A DNA stretch of 40,130 bases, from contig DAIMKF010000017.1 of NCBI GenBank assembly GCA_036721855.1, positions 1 to 40,130 of the forward strand, in the 5' to 3' direction. The notes beneath the pieces are model-generated. The model made no database searches. It was given only the letters and a program-made list of their open reading frames with translations, and was not told the origin of the DNA. A program made the translations under genes and the position numbers. Source of the DNA: JAHDNZ01 sp036721855. Lineage in GTDB: Bacteria > Bacillota > DTU065. Shown one piece after another: positions 9,059 to 16,569 of this stretch (its first letter is position 1; each line of letters begins with the position of its first letter).

Positions 9059-9484
9059 TCAACTTTCCTTGTCTTTTTGTCTAAATAAACCATAAAGAAA
9101 CCAGTTATCTGTTTCGTCTTTAATAAATAATAAAACAAAATGAGTAAACTCAGCCTTCTCTTCATCAAAAGCTAGAACCAAAGCTGAAATCTCTCGCTCA
9201 GTGGTGTGTGGACTCCCAACTACCTCAATAAGTTTTATTTTAGGTTCTAAAAAGATATCCCACCCTAAGTCTAAACCCCTCTTGGTTATTCTTTTTAATA
9301 ATTCTTGTTCATCTTTTTTATTAGCTACGGAAATAAAACTACGCACCACACTATAAGCTTCGCTTTGGGCTATTATTTCGTTTGCCGGTTTTTTATTTAA
9401 CTTTTTGGCATAATCCGAGAAAGTGTAACTATAAAGAAAAGCAGCTGCTACAAAAACCAAAAATACACCCATATATCTTTTCAA
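9059..9484 (-). CDS. Small secreted or membrane-anchored protein, unknown
   Basis: I do not recognise a family. The 141-aa product begins with an N-terminal signal or anchor (MGVFLVFVAAAFLYSY), then a region with FISVANKKDEQELLKRITKRG and alternating strands ending LLFIKDETDNWFLYGLFRQ. That pattern resembles NTF2-like or DUF4878-type small extracytoplasmic domains, which is a guess. The start is TTG 9484, with AAGGAG nine bases upstream; the ATG four codons later is too far. It sits between two SGNH hydrolase genes with 13 and 26 base gaps, so it is probably co-transcribed with them. Confidence 0.6.
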   Translation of the reverse strand: MKRYMGVFLVFVAAAFLYSYTFSDYAKKLNKKPANEIIAQSEAYSVVRSFISVANKKDEQELLKRITKRGLDLGWDIFLEPKIKLIEVVGSPHTTEREISALVLAFDEEKAEFTHFVLLFIKDETDNWFLYGLFRQKDKES

Positions 9485-9510
9485 GGGGAATTACTCCTTT
9501 TTGAGTCGAG

Positions 9511-10107
9511 TTAATCTTTCAACCTTCTTTTTACTTCATTGGCCCATATCTCGTACGCACTTTCAGATAGATGCACTCCGTCAATGGTAAATTCCGGACG
9601 GATCTCTCCATTGGGATTAGCAAGAAGAGAAAAAAGATCGATATAATCAGCCTTTACTTTTATTGCTAAATCATTAAGTTCTTTATTTACAGTTTTTATC
9701 TCCTTGGGTGATGTAGCTTCACTTTTTACTGGACAGATCGAATGCAGATAAATCTTAGTTTTAGGAGTTTTTTCTCTTACATAAGCAAGAAATTTAGTCT
9801 GATATTCAGGGATTTGATTACGCTTATAATTAAAAAGCAAATCATTGATACCTACCATGAGAAATAAAGCTATCGGCTTTTTTTCTAAGGCCATTAGTTC
9901 CCTGCGGTCCCACAATCCATCGGCATGATCTCCACCTATGCCACGATTAACAAACCTTGAGTCGAAATATTTTTTCAGAGGAAATCTCTCTACAAGAGAG
10001 TCACCTACAAAAACAAACGGGTTTTCAGGTACTACTTCGGTTACAAATAGATTTATGCGATTTTCCCAGTAAGTTCCTCTTTTGTCTAATATCTCTCTTG
10101 AGATCAT
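9511..10107 (-). CDS. SGNH/GDSL hydrolase family protein
   Basis: Second SGNH esterase-like protein, 198 aa, of the platelet-activating-factor acetylhydrolase-like type. Motifs are FVGDSLVERF (Ser37), NRGIGGDHADGLWDRR, MVGINDLLF and DGVHLSESAY (Asp176, His179). The ATG has GGGGGGAG five to six bases upstream. It has no signal peptide. It differs enough from the SGNH gene at 8407 (block I VGDSLVE versus QGDSVTD) that the two are separate subfamilies rather than a fresh duplication. Probably an acyl or acetyl esterase on a sugar; the substrate cannot be read from the sequence. Confidence 0.82.
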   Translation of the reverse strand: MISREILDKRGTYWENRINLFVTEVVPENPFVFVGDSLVERFPLKKYFDSRFVNRGIGGDHADGLWDRRELMALEKKPIALFLMVGINDLLFNYKRNQIPEYQTKFLAYVREKTPKTKIYLHSICPVKSEATSPKEIKTVNKELNDLAIKVKADYIDLFSLLANPNGEIRPEFTIDGVHLSESAYEIWANEVKRRLKD

Positions 10108-10121
10108 TAAGCTCCCCCCCC

Positions 10122-10526
10122 TTATTGAATTCTGTCAAACCCTTGAAAACGGGTTCCCTGGTAAGTTAGACGCCCCTGATCTCCTTGAGCAATTAGACCA
10201 TAATCACTACCAGTAACTTGTAATTCAATTCTTTCCCTATCTTCTAACTCAAAAGTAACAAAATAGCGCGTAAAGGTATGATAGTGGCTGTGATGATAAT
10301 GACTGGTTCTATGATGGTGTGTTTGCCCTAGGCCGGATCTGACTTCTGTTCTTTTAGATACTACTTTTGCTACAACAACTAATCGGGGACTGGCCTGATT
10401 TTTAAAAAAACGTACTAAACCAGAGATAAGCACATAAAGAAAAGTACCTATTACTAGTACAAAGACTACCAAAAAAAATACGGGAAATAACGAATCAAAC
10501 AACCAAAAACATCTTCCGAAATTCAA
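10122..10526 (-). CDS. DUF2500 family membrane protein
   Basis: Small membrane protein of 134 aa. A TTG at 10526 is chosen because GTAGGAGG ends seven bases before it; a TTG nine codons earlier lacks an SD. One hydrophobic segment (FPVFFLVVFVLVIGTFLYVLI) is followed by a DUF2500 domain: VVVAKVVSKRTEVRSG, a His-rich linker (HHHRTSHYHHSHYH), then YFVTFELEDRERIELQVTGSDYGLIAQGDQGRLTYQGTRF split across strands. DUF2500 proteins have an OB-like soluble domain of unknown function. The His-rich linker might bind metal; that is inference. It lies 14 bases upstream of the SGNH gene. Confidence 0.75.
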   Translation of the reverse strand: MNFGRCFWLFDSLFPVFFLVVFVLVIGTFLYVLISGLVRFFKNQASPRLVVVAKVVSKRTEVRSGLGQTHHHRTSHYHHSHYHTFTRYFVTFELEDRERIELQVTGSDYGLIAQGDQGRLTYQGTRFQGFDRIQ

Positions 10527-10585
10527 TAGCTTTCCTCCTACAAAATAAATCAATCTTTTCTTTTGATTATGGATAGCAAATAAGC

Positions 10586-11596
10586 TTATCTCCTTCTTGG
10601 TTTAGCTACAGTTTCTCTGTCTTCTAAGACCACATCCAGGATTATCTTCTCTGGTTGTATCTCTTTGCTTTTTATCCGTCTAAGGAGTAGTTCTAAAGCC
10701 TTTGCCCCCATTTCGTATTTGGACTGTCTTATAGTTGTGAGTTTTGGTTTCAAATACTTAGTAAAATTAATATCATCAAAACCTATAACCGACATATATT
10801 CCGGCACACTAAAACCTGCTTCAGACAAGCTATCAATAAAACCTATGGCTAAGACATCACTCGAGCAGATCATGGCTGTAGGATGATCTTGCATCTGTAA
10901 AAGCTTAAGACCGGCATTACGTCCTCCGTTAACTGAAAAAAGTTCATTGAAAATCCACTCTTCATTGATAGTTAATTTTTTTGCTAACAGGCCCGCTCTA
11001 AAGCCTTGATATCTTTCGTCTGCTACCGGTAAATGTTTGGGACCAGCCACTAAACCTATTTGGCTGTGCCCGGATTCATAAAGCTTCTCTACAGCTATTT
11101 TCATTCCCAAACAATTGTTGGAAACAATTTGATCGGCATCAGCTAAATCAACAGGTCGGTCGATGAATGAAATCGGAATACCTGCTCGGATGGTATCTAT
11201 TAAATGTTCAAGCTCTTCCCCGGCCTTGGCAATAATTAAACCATCAGCTTGTCTCCCCTTAAGTAACTCCACATAGTTCCTTTCTTTTTTTATGTCATTT
11301 TCTGTGTTGCAAAGCATAATGTTATAGCCATTTTTATGAGCTGCATCTTCAATACCTTTGGCAATTTCCGGAAAAAAAGGATTGGTTATATCCGGTATTA
11401 GCAAGCCGATGATTCTGCTTGTTTTCAATCTCAAGCTTCGAGCTACAACATTGGGCTTGAAATTAAGTTTTTCAATCGCTTCTAGAACTCTTTTTTCTTT
11501 TTCTTCAGCTACATAAGCTGATTTTGTAAGTACACGTGAGACAGTGCTAGGAGAGACTCCCGCAACTTTTGCCACATCTCTAATCGTTGCTTTCAT
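10586..11596 (-). CDS. LacI family transcriptional regulator
   Basis: DNA-binding repressor of 336 aa. The N-terminal HTH is canonical (ATIRDVAKVAGVSPSTVSRVL) and is followed by the hinge helix NVVARSLRLKTSRIIG and a periplasmic-binding-like sensor core (LLIPDITNPFFPEIAKGIED, ICSSDVLAIGF, VIGFDDI, TTIRQSKYEMG). The ligand is probably a sugar, given the surrounding carbohydrate genes, but cannot be named. The ATG is fixed by homology. Its SD (GGAGG) lies 34 bases away across a stem-loop; see the separate entry. The gene is first of a minus-strand run, so it may regulate the DUF2500, SGNH and DUF4855 genes downstream. Confidence 0.92.
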   Translation of the reverse strand: MKATIRDVAKVAGVSPSTVSRVLTKSAYVAEEKEKRVLEAIEKLNFKPNVVARSLRLKTSRIIGLLIPDITNPFFPEIAKGIEDAAHKNGYNIMLCNTENDIKKERNYVELLKGRQADGLIIAKAGEELEHLIDTIRAGIPISFIDRPVDLADADQIVSNNCLGMKIAVEKLYESGHSQIGLVAGPKHLPVADERYQGFRAGLLAKKLTINEEWIFNELFSVNGGRNAGLKLLQMQDHPTAMICSSDVLAIGFIDSLSEAGFSVPEYMSVIGFDDINFTKYLKPKLTTIRQSKYEMGAKALELLLRRIKSKEIQPEKIILDVVLEDRETVAKPRRR

Positions 11597-11599
11597 ATT

Positions 11600-11635
11600 T
11601 AATTATCAGACTCTGCCTGACAATTATCCACCTCC
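11600..11635 (-). promoter_or_regulatory. Split ribosome-binding site with stem-loop (LacI gene)
   Basis: On the minus strand GGAGGTGGA (11627-11635) abuts a stem-loop: TAATTGTCAG pairs with CTGATAATTA (one G-U) around a seven-base loop, 11600-11626. The start follows three bases later. GGAGG lies 34 bases from the ATG, but only 7 if the stem-loop is removed. The palindrome could also be an autoregulatory operator. Confidence 0.6.
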
Positions 11636-11822
11636 ATCTTTTATTTAGTTGTTCACAGATGGTTTTATAACAAATTACGTTTAATACTTCTGCTAGGATT
11701 TGTTTCCACAATTAGGCTCTAATTCCTGCTGTTTCCGAGTTTACCTCGAGCAATCTTCTAAAACAGAAGCTTAATTCTTTATATCTATAGGGTTAAGCTT
11801 ATCTGTTAATCTCTGCTGATGA

Positions 11823-11828
11823 TATAAT
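11823..11828 (+). promoter_or_regulatory. Probable -10 of the PII-like/antiporter operon
   Basis: TATAAT, 54 bases before the PII-like ATG. No convincing -35 is seen at the usual distance. The remainder of 11597-11822 shows nothing I can identify. Confidence 0.45.
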
Positions 11829-11845
11829 AGAGCTGAGTAAAATAG

Positions 11846-11871
11846 AAAGGAGTAGCGACAGTCATTGCCGC
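11846..11871 (+). promoter_or_regulatory. Possible split ribosome-binding site (PII-like gene)
   Basis: AAAGGAG (11846-11852) is 29 bases before the ATG at 11882. GCGACA and TGCCGC (11855-11860 and 11866-11871) can pair with one A-C mismatch; removing this 17-base element leaves 12 bases. Weaker than the other cases in the window. An in-frame ATT at 11864 is an alternative, rare start. Confidence 0.35.
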
Positions 11872-11881
11872 ACACAGAAAA

Positions 11882-12226
11882 ATGCAGGTTTTATTCTTTG
11901 TTTTAGATAACCCTGAGCTTCTGACACCGGTATTAAGAACTTTTTACGATTGTGGAATCAAAGGGGCTACTGTTTTAAACAGTACCGGAATGGGACGTGT
12001 ATTAGCTTTAGAAACCTCTATCTTTGCTGATCTGCGCTCTCTTTTTCAAGGTGAAAGACACTACAACTATACAATTTATACTTTAATCGATGATAATTTT
12101 GTGGTTGAACACCTAAAAGCAGAACTAGAAAAAGTTGTTGGTAGCCTCGATGAAGACGGCACCGGTATGCTCTTTATACTCCCGGTTATTAAAGCCTACG
12201 GTTTTGGCAAACTTAAACAATCTTGA
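11882..12226 (+). CDS. PII-like signalling protein
   Basis: Small cytoplasmic regulator of 114 aa with a PII/ferredoxin-like fold. The opening strand MQVLFFVLDNPELLTPVLRTFYDCGIKGATVLNSTGMGRV matches the family pattern in pieces, and GTGMLFILPVIKAYGF matches the C-terminal GxGKIFV-like strand. The T-loop section (SIFADLRSLFQGERHYNYT) is short and lacks the GlnB uridylylation Tyr context, so it is not a classical nitrogen PII. Such proteins usually sense a nucleotide or small ligand and bind a neighbouring transporter. The next gene, 41 bases downstream on the same strand, is a cation/proton antiporter, the likely partner. The start is ATG 11882; see the RBS entry for an alternative. Confidence 0.75.
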   Translation: MQVLFFVLDNPELLTPVLRTFYDCGIKGATVLNSTGMGRVLALETSIFADLRSLFQGERHYNYTIYTLIDDNFVVEHLKAELEKVVGSLDEDGTGMLFILPVIKAYGFGKLKQS

Positions 12227-12235
12227 TATTTATTG

Positions 12236-12267
12236 AAAGGGGGAAGGCGCTTTTAGCGCCGTAGTGT
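12236..12267 (+). promoter_or_regulatory. Split ribosome-binding site with stem-loop (antiporter gene)
   Basis: AAAGGGGG (12236-12243) is followed by GGCGC, loop TTTTA, GCGCC (12246-12260), then seven bases and the TTG at 12268. The gap is 24 bases, or 9 without the stem-loop. No T-run follows, so it is not a terminator. Confidence 0.65.
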
Positions 12268-13446
12268 TTGTCTCAAATTAACGTTGTTTTAAATGGTTCT
12301 CTCTTACTTCTTGCTGGTTTTATAATAGGTAAATTAGTAAATAAGATTAAATTGCCGGCGGTAACCGGGTATCTAATAGCCGGAATAATTATGGGGCCTT
12401 CAATTTTAAATATTATGAGCCCGGATATGAACAAAGCAGCCACCATACTTAGTCATTTGGCTCTTAGTCTGATAGCTTTTAATATCGGAGCCCAATTCAC
12501 CCTTAAAACCTTAAAGGCTTTAGGATCAAGTGTCATCTGGATCGCTGTTTTGGAAGCATTTGGAGCTTCGGTAGTAGTCACTTTTTGTATGCTATTTATT
12601 CTTAAGCAACCATTATATATAGCTCTTCTTTTTGGAGCTATTGCCGCAGCCACAGCTCCTGCGGCAACTATTATGGTGGTTCGGGAAACCAAAGCCAAAG
12701 GTTTTTTTACCGATACGCTTTTGGCTGTAGTTGCCATTGATGACCCGGTTTGTGTCATCTTGTTTGCCATTGCTTCCGGATTTGCTTCGATGACACTTAG
12801 CTCCGGGGCTGCTATACCTTTTTTAGTTTTTTTAGAATCTATCTTAGGAGTAGTCTATGCCATTTTGCTAGGCGCTTTAATTGGCATTGTTTTAGTCAAA
12901 GCCGAATCTAAAATTAAAACAGCCTCTGAACTACAAACTCTTACTTTGGGTTTGATTACCTTAGGCGCAGGTTTAGCTCTGAATTTTAATCTTTCACCTC
13001 TTCTTGTAAATATGGCTTTAGGGGCTACCATGGCCAATCTTTCGTTTCGTTCTGATACAATCATCGATAGAATTACGGCTTTAGATACACCTCTTTATGT
13101 TCTCTTTTTTACTCTCTCCGGCGCCTCGTTAAACCTTTCTTCCCTTACTAGCCTGGGCTTTGTCGGTATTGTCTATGTCGTAGGACGAGTTATTGGTAAA
13201 ATACTAGGCAGCTTTTTGGGAGCCCAAATATCTCAGGCTGATAATAATATTAAAAAATACCTTGGTTTAGGTCTTGTTCCTCAGGCAGGTGTTGCTTTGG
13301 GGCTGGCTTTGATTGCCAAGCAAACACTACCTGAGATTGGGGATTTTATCCATCCTGCTATCGTTTCCGCCACTGTTATTTATGAGTTAATTGGGCCTCC
13401 CCTGGCAAAATACGCCCTAATTAAAGCTGGAGATGCAAAAGCTTAA
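12268..13446 (+). CDS. CPA2 family cation:proton antiporter
   Basis: Integral membrane protein of 392 aa with about 12 hydrophobic segments, of the KefB/NapA (CPA2) type. The N-terminal pattern KLPAVTGYLIAGIIMGPS, ATAPA at 128-132 (unwound helix) and the ion-binding IDDP with Asp158-Asp159 are visible; the double Asp is typical of electrogenic Na+/H+ antiporters. It ends after the membrane domain with no RCK/TrkA-N domain, so ligand control would have to come from a separate protein; the PII-like gene just upstream is the obvious candidate. The start is TTG 12268, supported by the family N-terminus, with a stem-loop between it and its SD. Ion specificity is inferred. Confidence 0.88.
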   Translation: MSQINVVLNGSLLLLAGFIIGKLVNKIKLPAVTGYLIAGIIMGPSILNIMSPDMNKAATILSHLALSLIAFNIGAQFTLKTLKALGSSVIWIAVLEAFGASVVVTFCMLFILKQPLYIALLFGAIAAATAPAATIMVVRETKAKGFFTDTLLAVVAIDDPVCVILFAIASGFASMTLSSGAAIPFLVFLESILGVVYAILLGALIGIVLVKAESKIKTASELQTLTLGLITLGAGLALNFNLSPLLVNMALGATMANLSFRSDTIIDRITALDTPLYVLFFTLSGASLNLSSLTSLGFVGIVYVVGRVIGKILGSFLGAQISQADNNIKKYLGLGLVPQAGVALGLALIAKQTLPEIGDFIHPAIVSATVIYELIGPPLAKYALIKAGDAKA

Positions 13447-13543
13447 ACTTTTAATTTTATTAAAATACTTTGTGGAGTGTTACTAAGCTTATCGTTTTGA
13501 TATATGTTTTTAATTCTACAAAGCTAAGAAAGGAGCTTTGGCC

Positions 13544-14689
13544 ATGCATAACCCTGCTCCTAAAATTGTTATTGCTATTGATTCATATAAAGGCAGTCTT
13601 TCTTCCGTAGAAGCAGCAAATTCTGTTGAAAAAGGCATCCTTAGAGTCTTACCCCAAGCCGAAATAGTTAAGGTTCCGGTAGCCGATGGTGGTGAAGGTT
13701 CTCTGCAAGCTTTAGTGGAAGCAAGCCAAGGGTCTTTGCAGACCATCACTGCCTATGATCCTATTCTCAGAATAAAAGAAACCAAATTTGGTCTTTCAAG
13801 TGAGCAAACAACTGCTTTTATTGAAGTAGCCGAAAGTATTGGTTTAACTTTAGTAGAGGAGAACCTGCGAAAACCTCTTACCTCTACTAGTTTTGGTGTA
13901 GGACAGCAGATCAAGGCTGCTCTTGATTTAGGGGTAAGAAACTTTATTATCTGTTTGGGTGGTTCGGCTACAACAGATGGAGGAGCCGGTATGTTAAATG
14001 CACTCGGCGCCGCTTTTTTTCGGGGCAATATGGAGTTAAAAGCCAACCCTCTTTCATTAATTAACCTTGATAGTATAAGCCTTGATAATTTAGATCCTCG
14101 ACTGCAAGAAAGTGTCTTTTTAGTAGCTAGCGATGTTGAAAATCCTCTTACAGGACCAAATGGTGCAGCTTTTACCTTTAGCCCTCAAAAAGGTGCCGCA
14201 CCCCAAGAAGTTGCTTTTTTAGATGATTTTCTTACCAGATTGGCTAAGGTATATGAAAAAACCACTTATAAAAAAATACTTACTATACCAAAACTAGGCG
14301 CCGCAGGTGGCATAGCTGCGGCGTTAGTTGCCTTTTTAAACGCCAAAATTATGCGTGGTATTGATTTAATTCTCGATTATCTTGAATTCGAGCACCTTAT
14401 TCAAGGGGCGGATCTTATAATAACCGGCGAAGGATCGCTAGATCGGCAAAGTTTAGCGGGGAAAACCCCACTTGGAGTTTGTGAATATGGCAACAAATAC
14501 AACATTCCGGTAATTGCCCTCGCCGGTAAAGTATTAACTGAACCCGGTTTGTTTTTATCTCAAGGCTTTAAGGCAGTTTTTTCCATTGCACCGGGACCAA
14601 TAAGTTTAGCGGAATCTTTAGCTAAAGCCGATGAGCTTCTGGCTTTTCAAGCTGAAAATATAGTTAATCTGATTTTTAATATTCAGTAA
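13544..14689 (+). CDS. Glycerate kinase (GarK/GlxK type)
   Basis: ATP-dependent glycerate kinase of 381 aa, the family's usual length, forming 2-phosphoglycerate in most characterised members and so feeding lower glycolysis. Motifs are IDSYKGSLSSVEAA at the N-terminus, PVADGGEGSLQAL, GLGGSATTDGGAGML-like ICLGGSATTDGGAG, LVASDVENPLTGPNGAA, GAAGGIAAAL and LIITGEGSLDRQSLAGKTP. The ATG at 13544 sits eight bases after AAAGGAG; a TTG two codons earlier is too close to that SD. The gene stands 97 bases after the antiporter. No glycerate-producing genes are nearby, so its substrate source is unknown. Confidence 0.93.
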   Translation: MHNPAPKIVIAIDSYKGSLSSVEAANSVEKGILRVLPQAEIVKVPVADGGEGSLQALVEASQGSLQTITAYDPILRIKETKFGLSSEQTTAFIEVAESIGLTLVEENLRKPLTSTSFGVGQQIKAALDLGVRNFIICLGGSATTDGGAGMLNALGAAFFRGNMELKANPLSLINLDSISLDNLDPRLQESVFLVASDVENPLTGPNGAAFTFSPQKGAAPQEVAFLDDFLTRLAKVYEKTTYKKILTIPKLGAAGGIAAALVAFLNAKIMRGIDLILDYLEFEHLIQGADLIITGEGSLDRQSLAGKTPLGVCEYGNKYNIPVIALAGKVLTEPGLFLSQGFKAVFSIAPGPISLAESLAKADELLAFQAENIVNLIFNIQ

Positions 14690-14759
14690 TGATTACTAGT
14701 TTCATTAAGTTAAAATTAGGGTATAGAGTAATTAAAATAATATCTTAGGAGGTTTCTTT

Positions 14760-15413
14760 GTGGATAATTTAGTAAACAATCAAATGCAAACTTTACCGAG
14801 ACTTGGTGAAAAAGCTCCTGATTTTAATTCTCTTACTACCCATGGTATGATTAAACTTGAAGATTACAAGGGTTCTTGGCTGATACTTTTTTCGCATCCG
14901 GCTGATTTTACTCCGGTGTGCACTACAGAATTTGTAGCTTTTGCCGAAATCTTTGACGAACTTCAAAAACGTAATGTCGAACTGCTTGGTTTAAGTATTG
15001 ATAGTGTTTATTCTCATATAGCCTGGGTAAGAAATATTGAAGAAAAGCTAAATGTTAAAATTCCTTTCCCCATTATTGCTGATCTCAACAAAGAAGTTGC
15101 CACTGCTTATGGTATGTTAATGCCTGGAGAAAGTGATACCGAAACATCAAGATGTGTTTTTGTAATCGATCCGGAAGGAATTGTCCGCGCTATTATCTAT
15201 TACCCCATGAGCACCGGTAGAAATATGAGCGAACTTTTAAGATTAATAGATTCTCTCCAAACAGTCGATACTTATAAAGTAGCAACACCTGCCAACTGGC
15301 AGAGTGGAGATGCGGTTATTGTTCCCCCGCCTAAAACACAAGAACTTGCTGAAGAAAGGCTCCAAAAAGGTTACGAGTGTATTGACTGGTATCTTTGCCA
15401 GAAAAAGATCTAG
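14760..15413 (+). CDS. Peroxiredoxin, Prx6 type
   Basis: Cytoplasmic thiol peroxidase of 217 aa that reduces hydrogen peroxide and organic hydroperoxides. The peroxidatic site is DFTPVCTTEF with Cys54; Arg in TSRCVFVIDPEG and the C-terminal 1-cysPrx_C region are present. The C-terminus carries two more Cys (Cys207 and Cys213 in CIDWYLC), as in archaeal-type Prx6 enzymes in which such residues resolve the disulfide. The start is GTG 14760 with AGGAGG at good spacing. A tiny winged-helix gene starts 11 bases after the stop, so the two are probably one operon. Confidence 0.93.
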   Translation: MDNLVNNQMQTLPRLGEKAPDFNSLTTHGMIKLEDYKGSWLILFSHPADFTPVCTTEFVAFAEIFDELQKRNVELLGLSIDSVYSHIAWVRNIEEKLNVKIPFPIIADLNKEVATAYGMLMPGESDTETSRCVFVIDPEGIVRAIIYYPMSTGRNMSELLRLIDSLQTVDTYKVATPANWQSGDAVIVPPPKTQELAEERLQKGYECIDWYLCQKKI

Positions 15414-15424
15414 GGGTGAGTTAA

Positions 15425-15652
15425 ATGCCATGTGTTAACGATGATGGCTCTCTCAGTCCGTCTGGTCTCGCCCTTTTAAAAGCAGTTTCTTTTTCTCAGA
15501 ATGAAACAGTTATTCAGAAAAATTCCGGACTTCCTCTTTATAGGGTTAGAAGTGGATTAAGAAGTCTGGAAAGTGCCGGCCTTTTAAGCATTGAAGATAA
15601 CTATTATTTCCTTACCGAAGAAGGTATTAAACTGCTTAAGCGCTATGAATAA
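15425..15652 (+). CDS. Small winged-helix DNA-binding protein
   Basis: A 75-aa protein that is essentially one winged-helix domain: helices LSPSGLALLKAVSFSQ and NETVIQKNSGLPLYRVRSGLRSLESAG, then a wing (LLSIEDNYYFLTEEGIKLLKRY). It has a single Cys at position 3. The pattern resembles ArsR/MarR-like minimal regulators. The ATG follows GGGGTGAG. It is co-transcribed with the peroxiredoxin, so it may be an autoregulator or redox-linked repressor; that role is inference. Confidence 0.75.
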   Translation: MPCVNDDGSLSPSGLALLKAVSFSQNETVIQKNSGLPLYRVRSGLRSLESAGLLSIEDNYYFLTEEGIKLLKRYE

Positions 15653-15682
15653 GAAAAGCTGCAGAAATTCTGCAGCTTTTCT
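15653..15682. terminator. Rho-independent terminator
   Basis: GAAAAGCTGCAG pairs with CTGCAGCTTTTC around a five-base AAATT loop, T-rich beyond, directly after the winged-helix stop. Confidence 0.85.
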
Positions 15683-15719
15683 TTTCCGTTTTTATTTATA
15701 AGTTTTTGTGTTTTTTTTA

Positions 15720-16454
15720 TTAGTCTAATTCCACTAAATCGCCTTCCATAGCACCGCTAACTAGTGAAATCATCGTACCATGAGCCGAGATCACAAAACC
15801 TTTTTTGGGGATTTCAAGCATTTCTTTATTACCTATTGCTCTTACTTCAATTACTTCATCACCCTCAACAGTTAGCTCATGACCCCATTCGTTAGTGTAG
15901 GTTCTATCTGCATAATCTGAGTCGTAAGCAACTACCTCGTCAGCACAACGACCTCTGTTCCAGCCATTAATGATAACTTCTTCACCGTTTGGCATTATAA
16001 CAACTTCTTTGGCTTTTGCGGCGGAAGCAATTTTAGGAGTATAGTCTCTAAAAGTTACTTTGTCACCAAGTTCAAATTCAATCATAAAGCCAATGGCTGC
16101 ACGACCGTGTCCAATTACCAAAAAGCCATCGGCTGGAATTGCCGGAACACTGGTAGCTTGAGCAATGATGTCGACAATTTTGTCACCTTTTACCACAAAA
16201 ATACCCACTATAGCGTTGGGAAAAATAACAATATTTTCTTTAAACTCGGGAGTAAACACCTGTAGTTCTGACTCATAACCTTGAACATCATTGCGTTGTA
16301 TATTGCGATTATAATGGGAGAGCATCATATAGATTCCGCCTGGACCAACTAAGTGTTTATTGGGAGCATCCTCTCTTAACATACGCAAATCGTCTGCACA
16401 AACCAAAACCGAACACAAAGCTAGAATCATAATCACAGTCAGTAAACGCTTCAT
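15720..16454 (-). CDS. Secreted two-repeat protein (phosphodiester glycosidase N-domain-like)
   Basis: Predicted exported protein of 244 aa. The ATG at 16454 gives a clean signal peptide (MKRLLTVIMILALCSVLVCA); an in-frame GTG at 16493 overlaps the SD and is unlikely. The mature part holds two copies of one repeat. The first runs from ESELQVFTPEF to ADGFLVIGHGRAAIGF and LGDKVTF. The second runs from ADEVVAYDSDYADRTYTNEWG through EVRAIGNKEMLEIPKKGFV and ISAHG to EGDLVEL. This unit (a TN-x-WG strand, IPxxGxVxSGHG) normally precedes NAGPA-type phosphodiester glycosidase or GHL10 catalytic domains, but no catalytic domain follows here. It may be a carbohydrate or envelope-binding module; that is inference. 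A stem-loop separates the SD from the start. Confidence 0.65.
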   Translation of the reverse strand: MKRLLTVIMILALCSVLVCADDLRMLREDAPNKHLVGPGGIYMMLSHYNRNIQRNDVQGYESELQVFTPEFKENIVIFPNAIVGIFVVKGDKIVDIIAQATSVPAIPADGFLVIGHGRAAIGFMIEFELGDKVTFRDYTPKIASAAKAKEVVIMPNGEEVIINGWNRGRCADEVVAYDSDYADRTYTNEWGHELTVEGDEVIEVRAIGNKEMLEIPKKGFVISAHGTMISLVSGAMEGDLVELD

Positions 16455-16460
16455 TTTACA

Positions 16461-16489
16461 GTGCACAAATGTGCACTTCGCCTCCCTCC
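16461..16489 (-). promoter_or_regulatory. Split ribosome-binding site with stem-loop (two-repeat secreted protein gene)
   Basis: On the minus strand GGAGGGAGG (16481-16489) is followed by a perfect stem-loop GTGCACA-TT-TGTGCAC (16461-16476), then six bases and the ATG at 16454. The gap from the nearest GGAGG is 26 bases, or 10 without the stem-loop. Confidence 0.65.
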
Positions 16490-16569
16490 ACACCTCTTAT
16501 TTCCCATTATTGGGTTTATTATGACTTTTCGACATAAACATTTACATTCCTTTTGTTATTGTCGTCTAT

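Noticed and set aside
12246..12260. GGCGC/GCGCC hairpin as a terminator after the PII-like gene
   Set aside because: No T-run follows and it sits between the SD and the antiporter start; better read as a split RBS.
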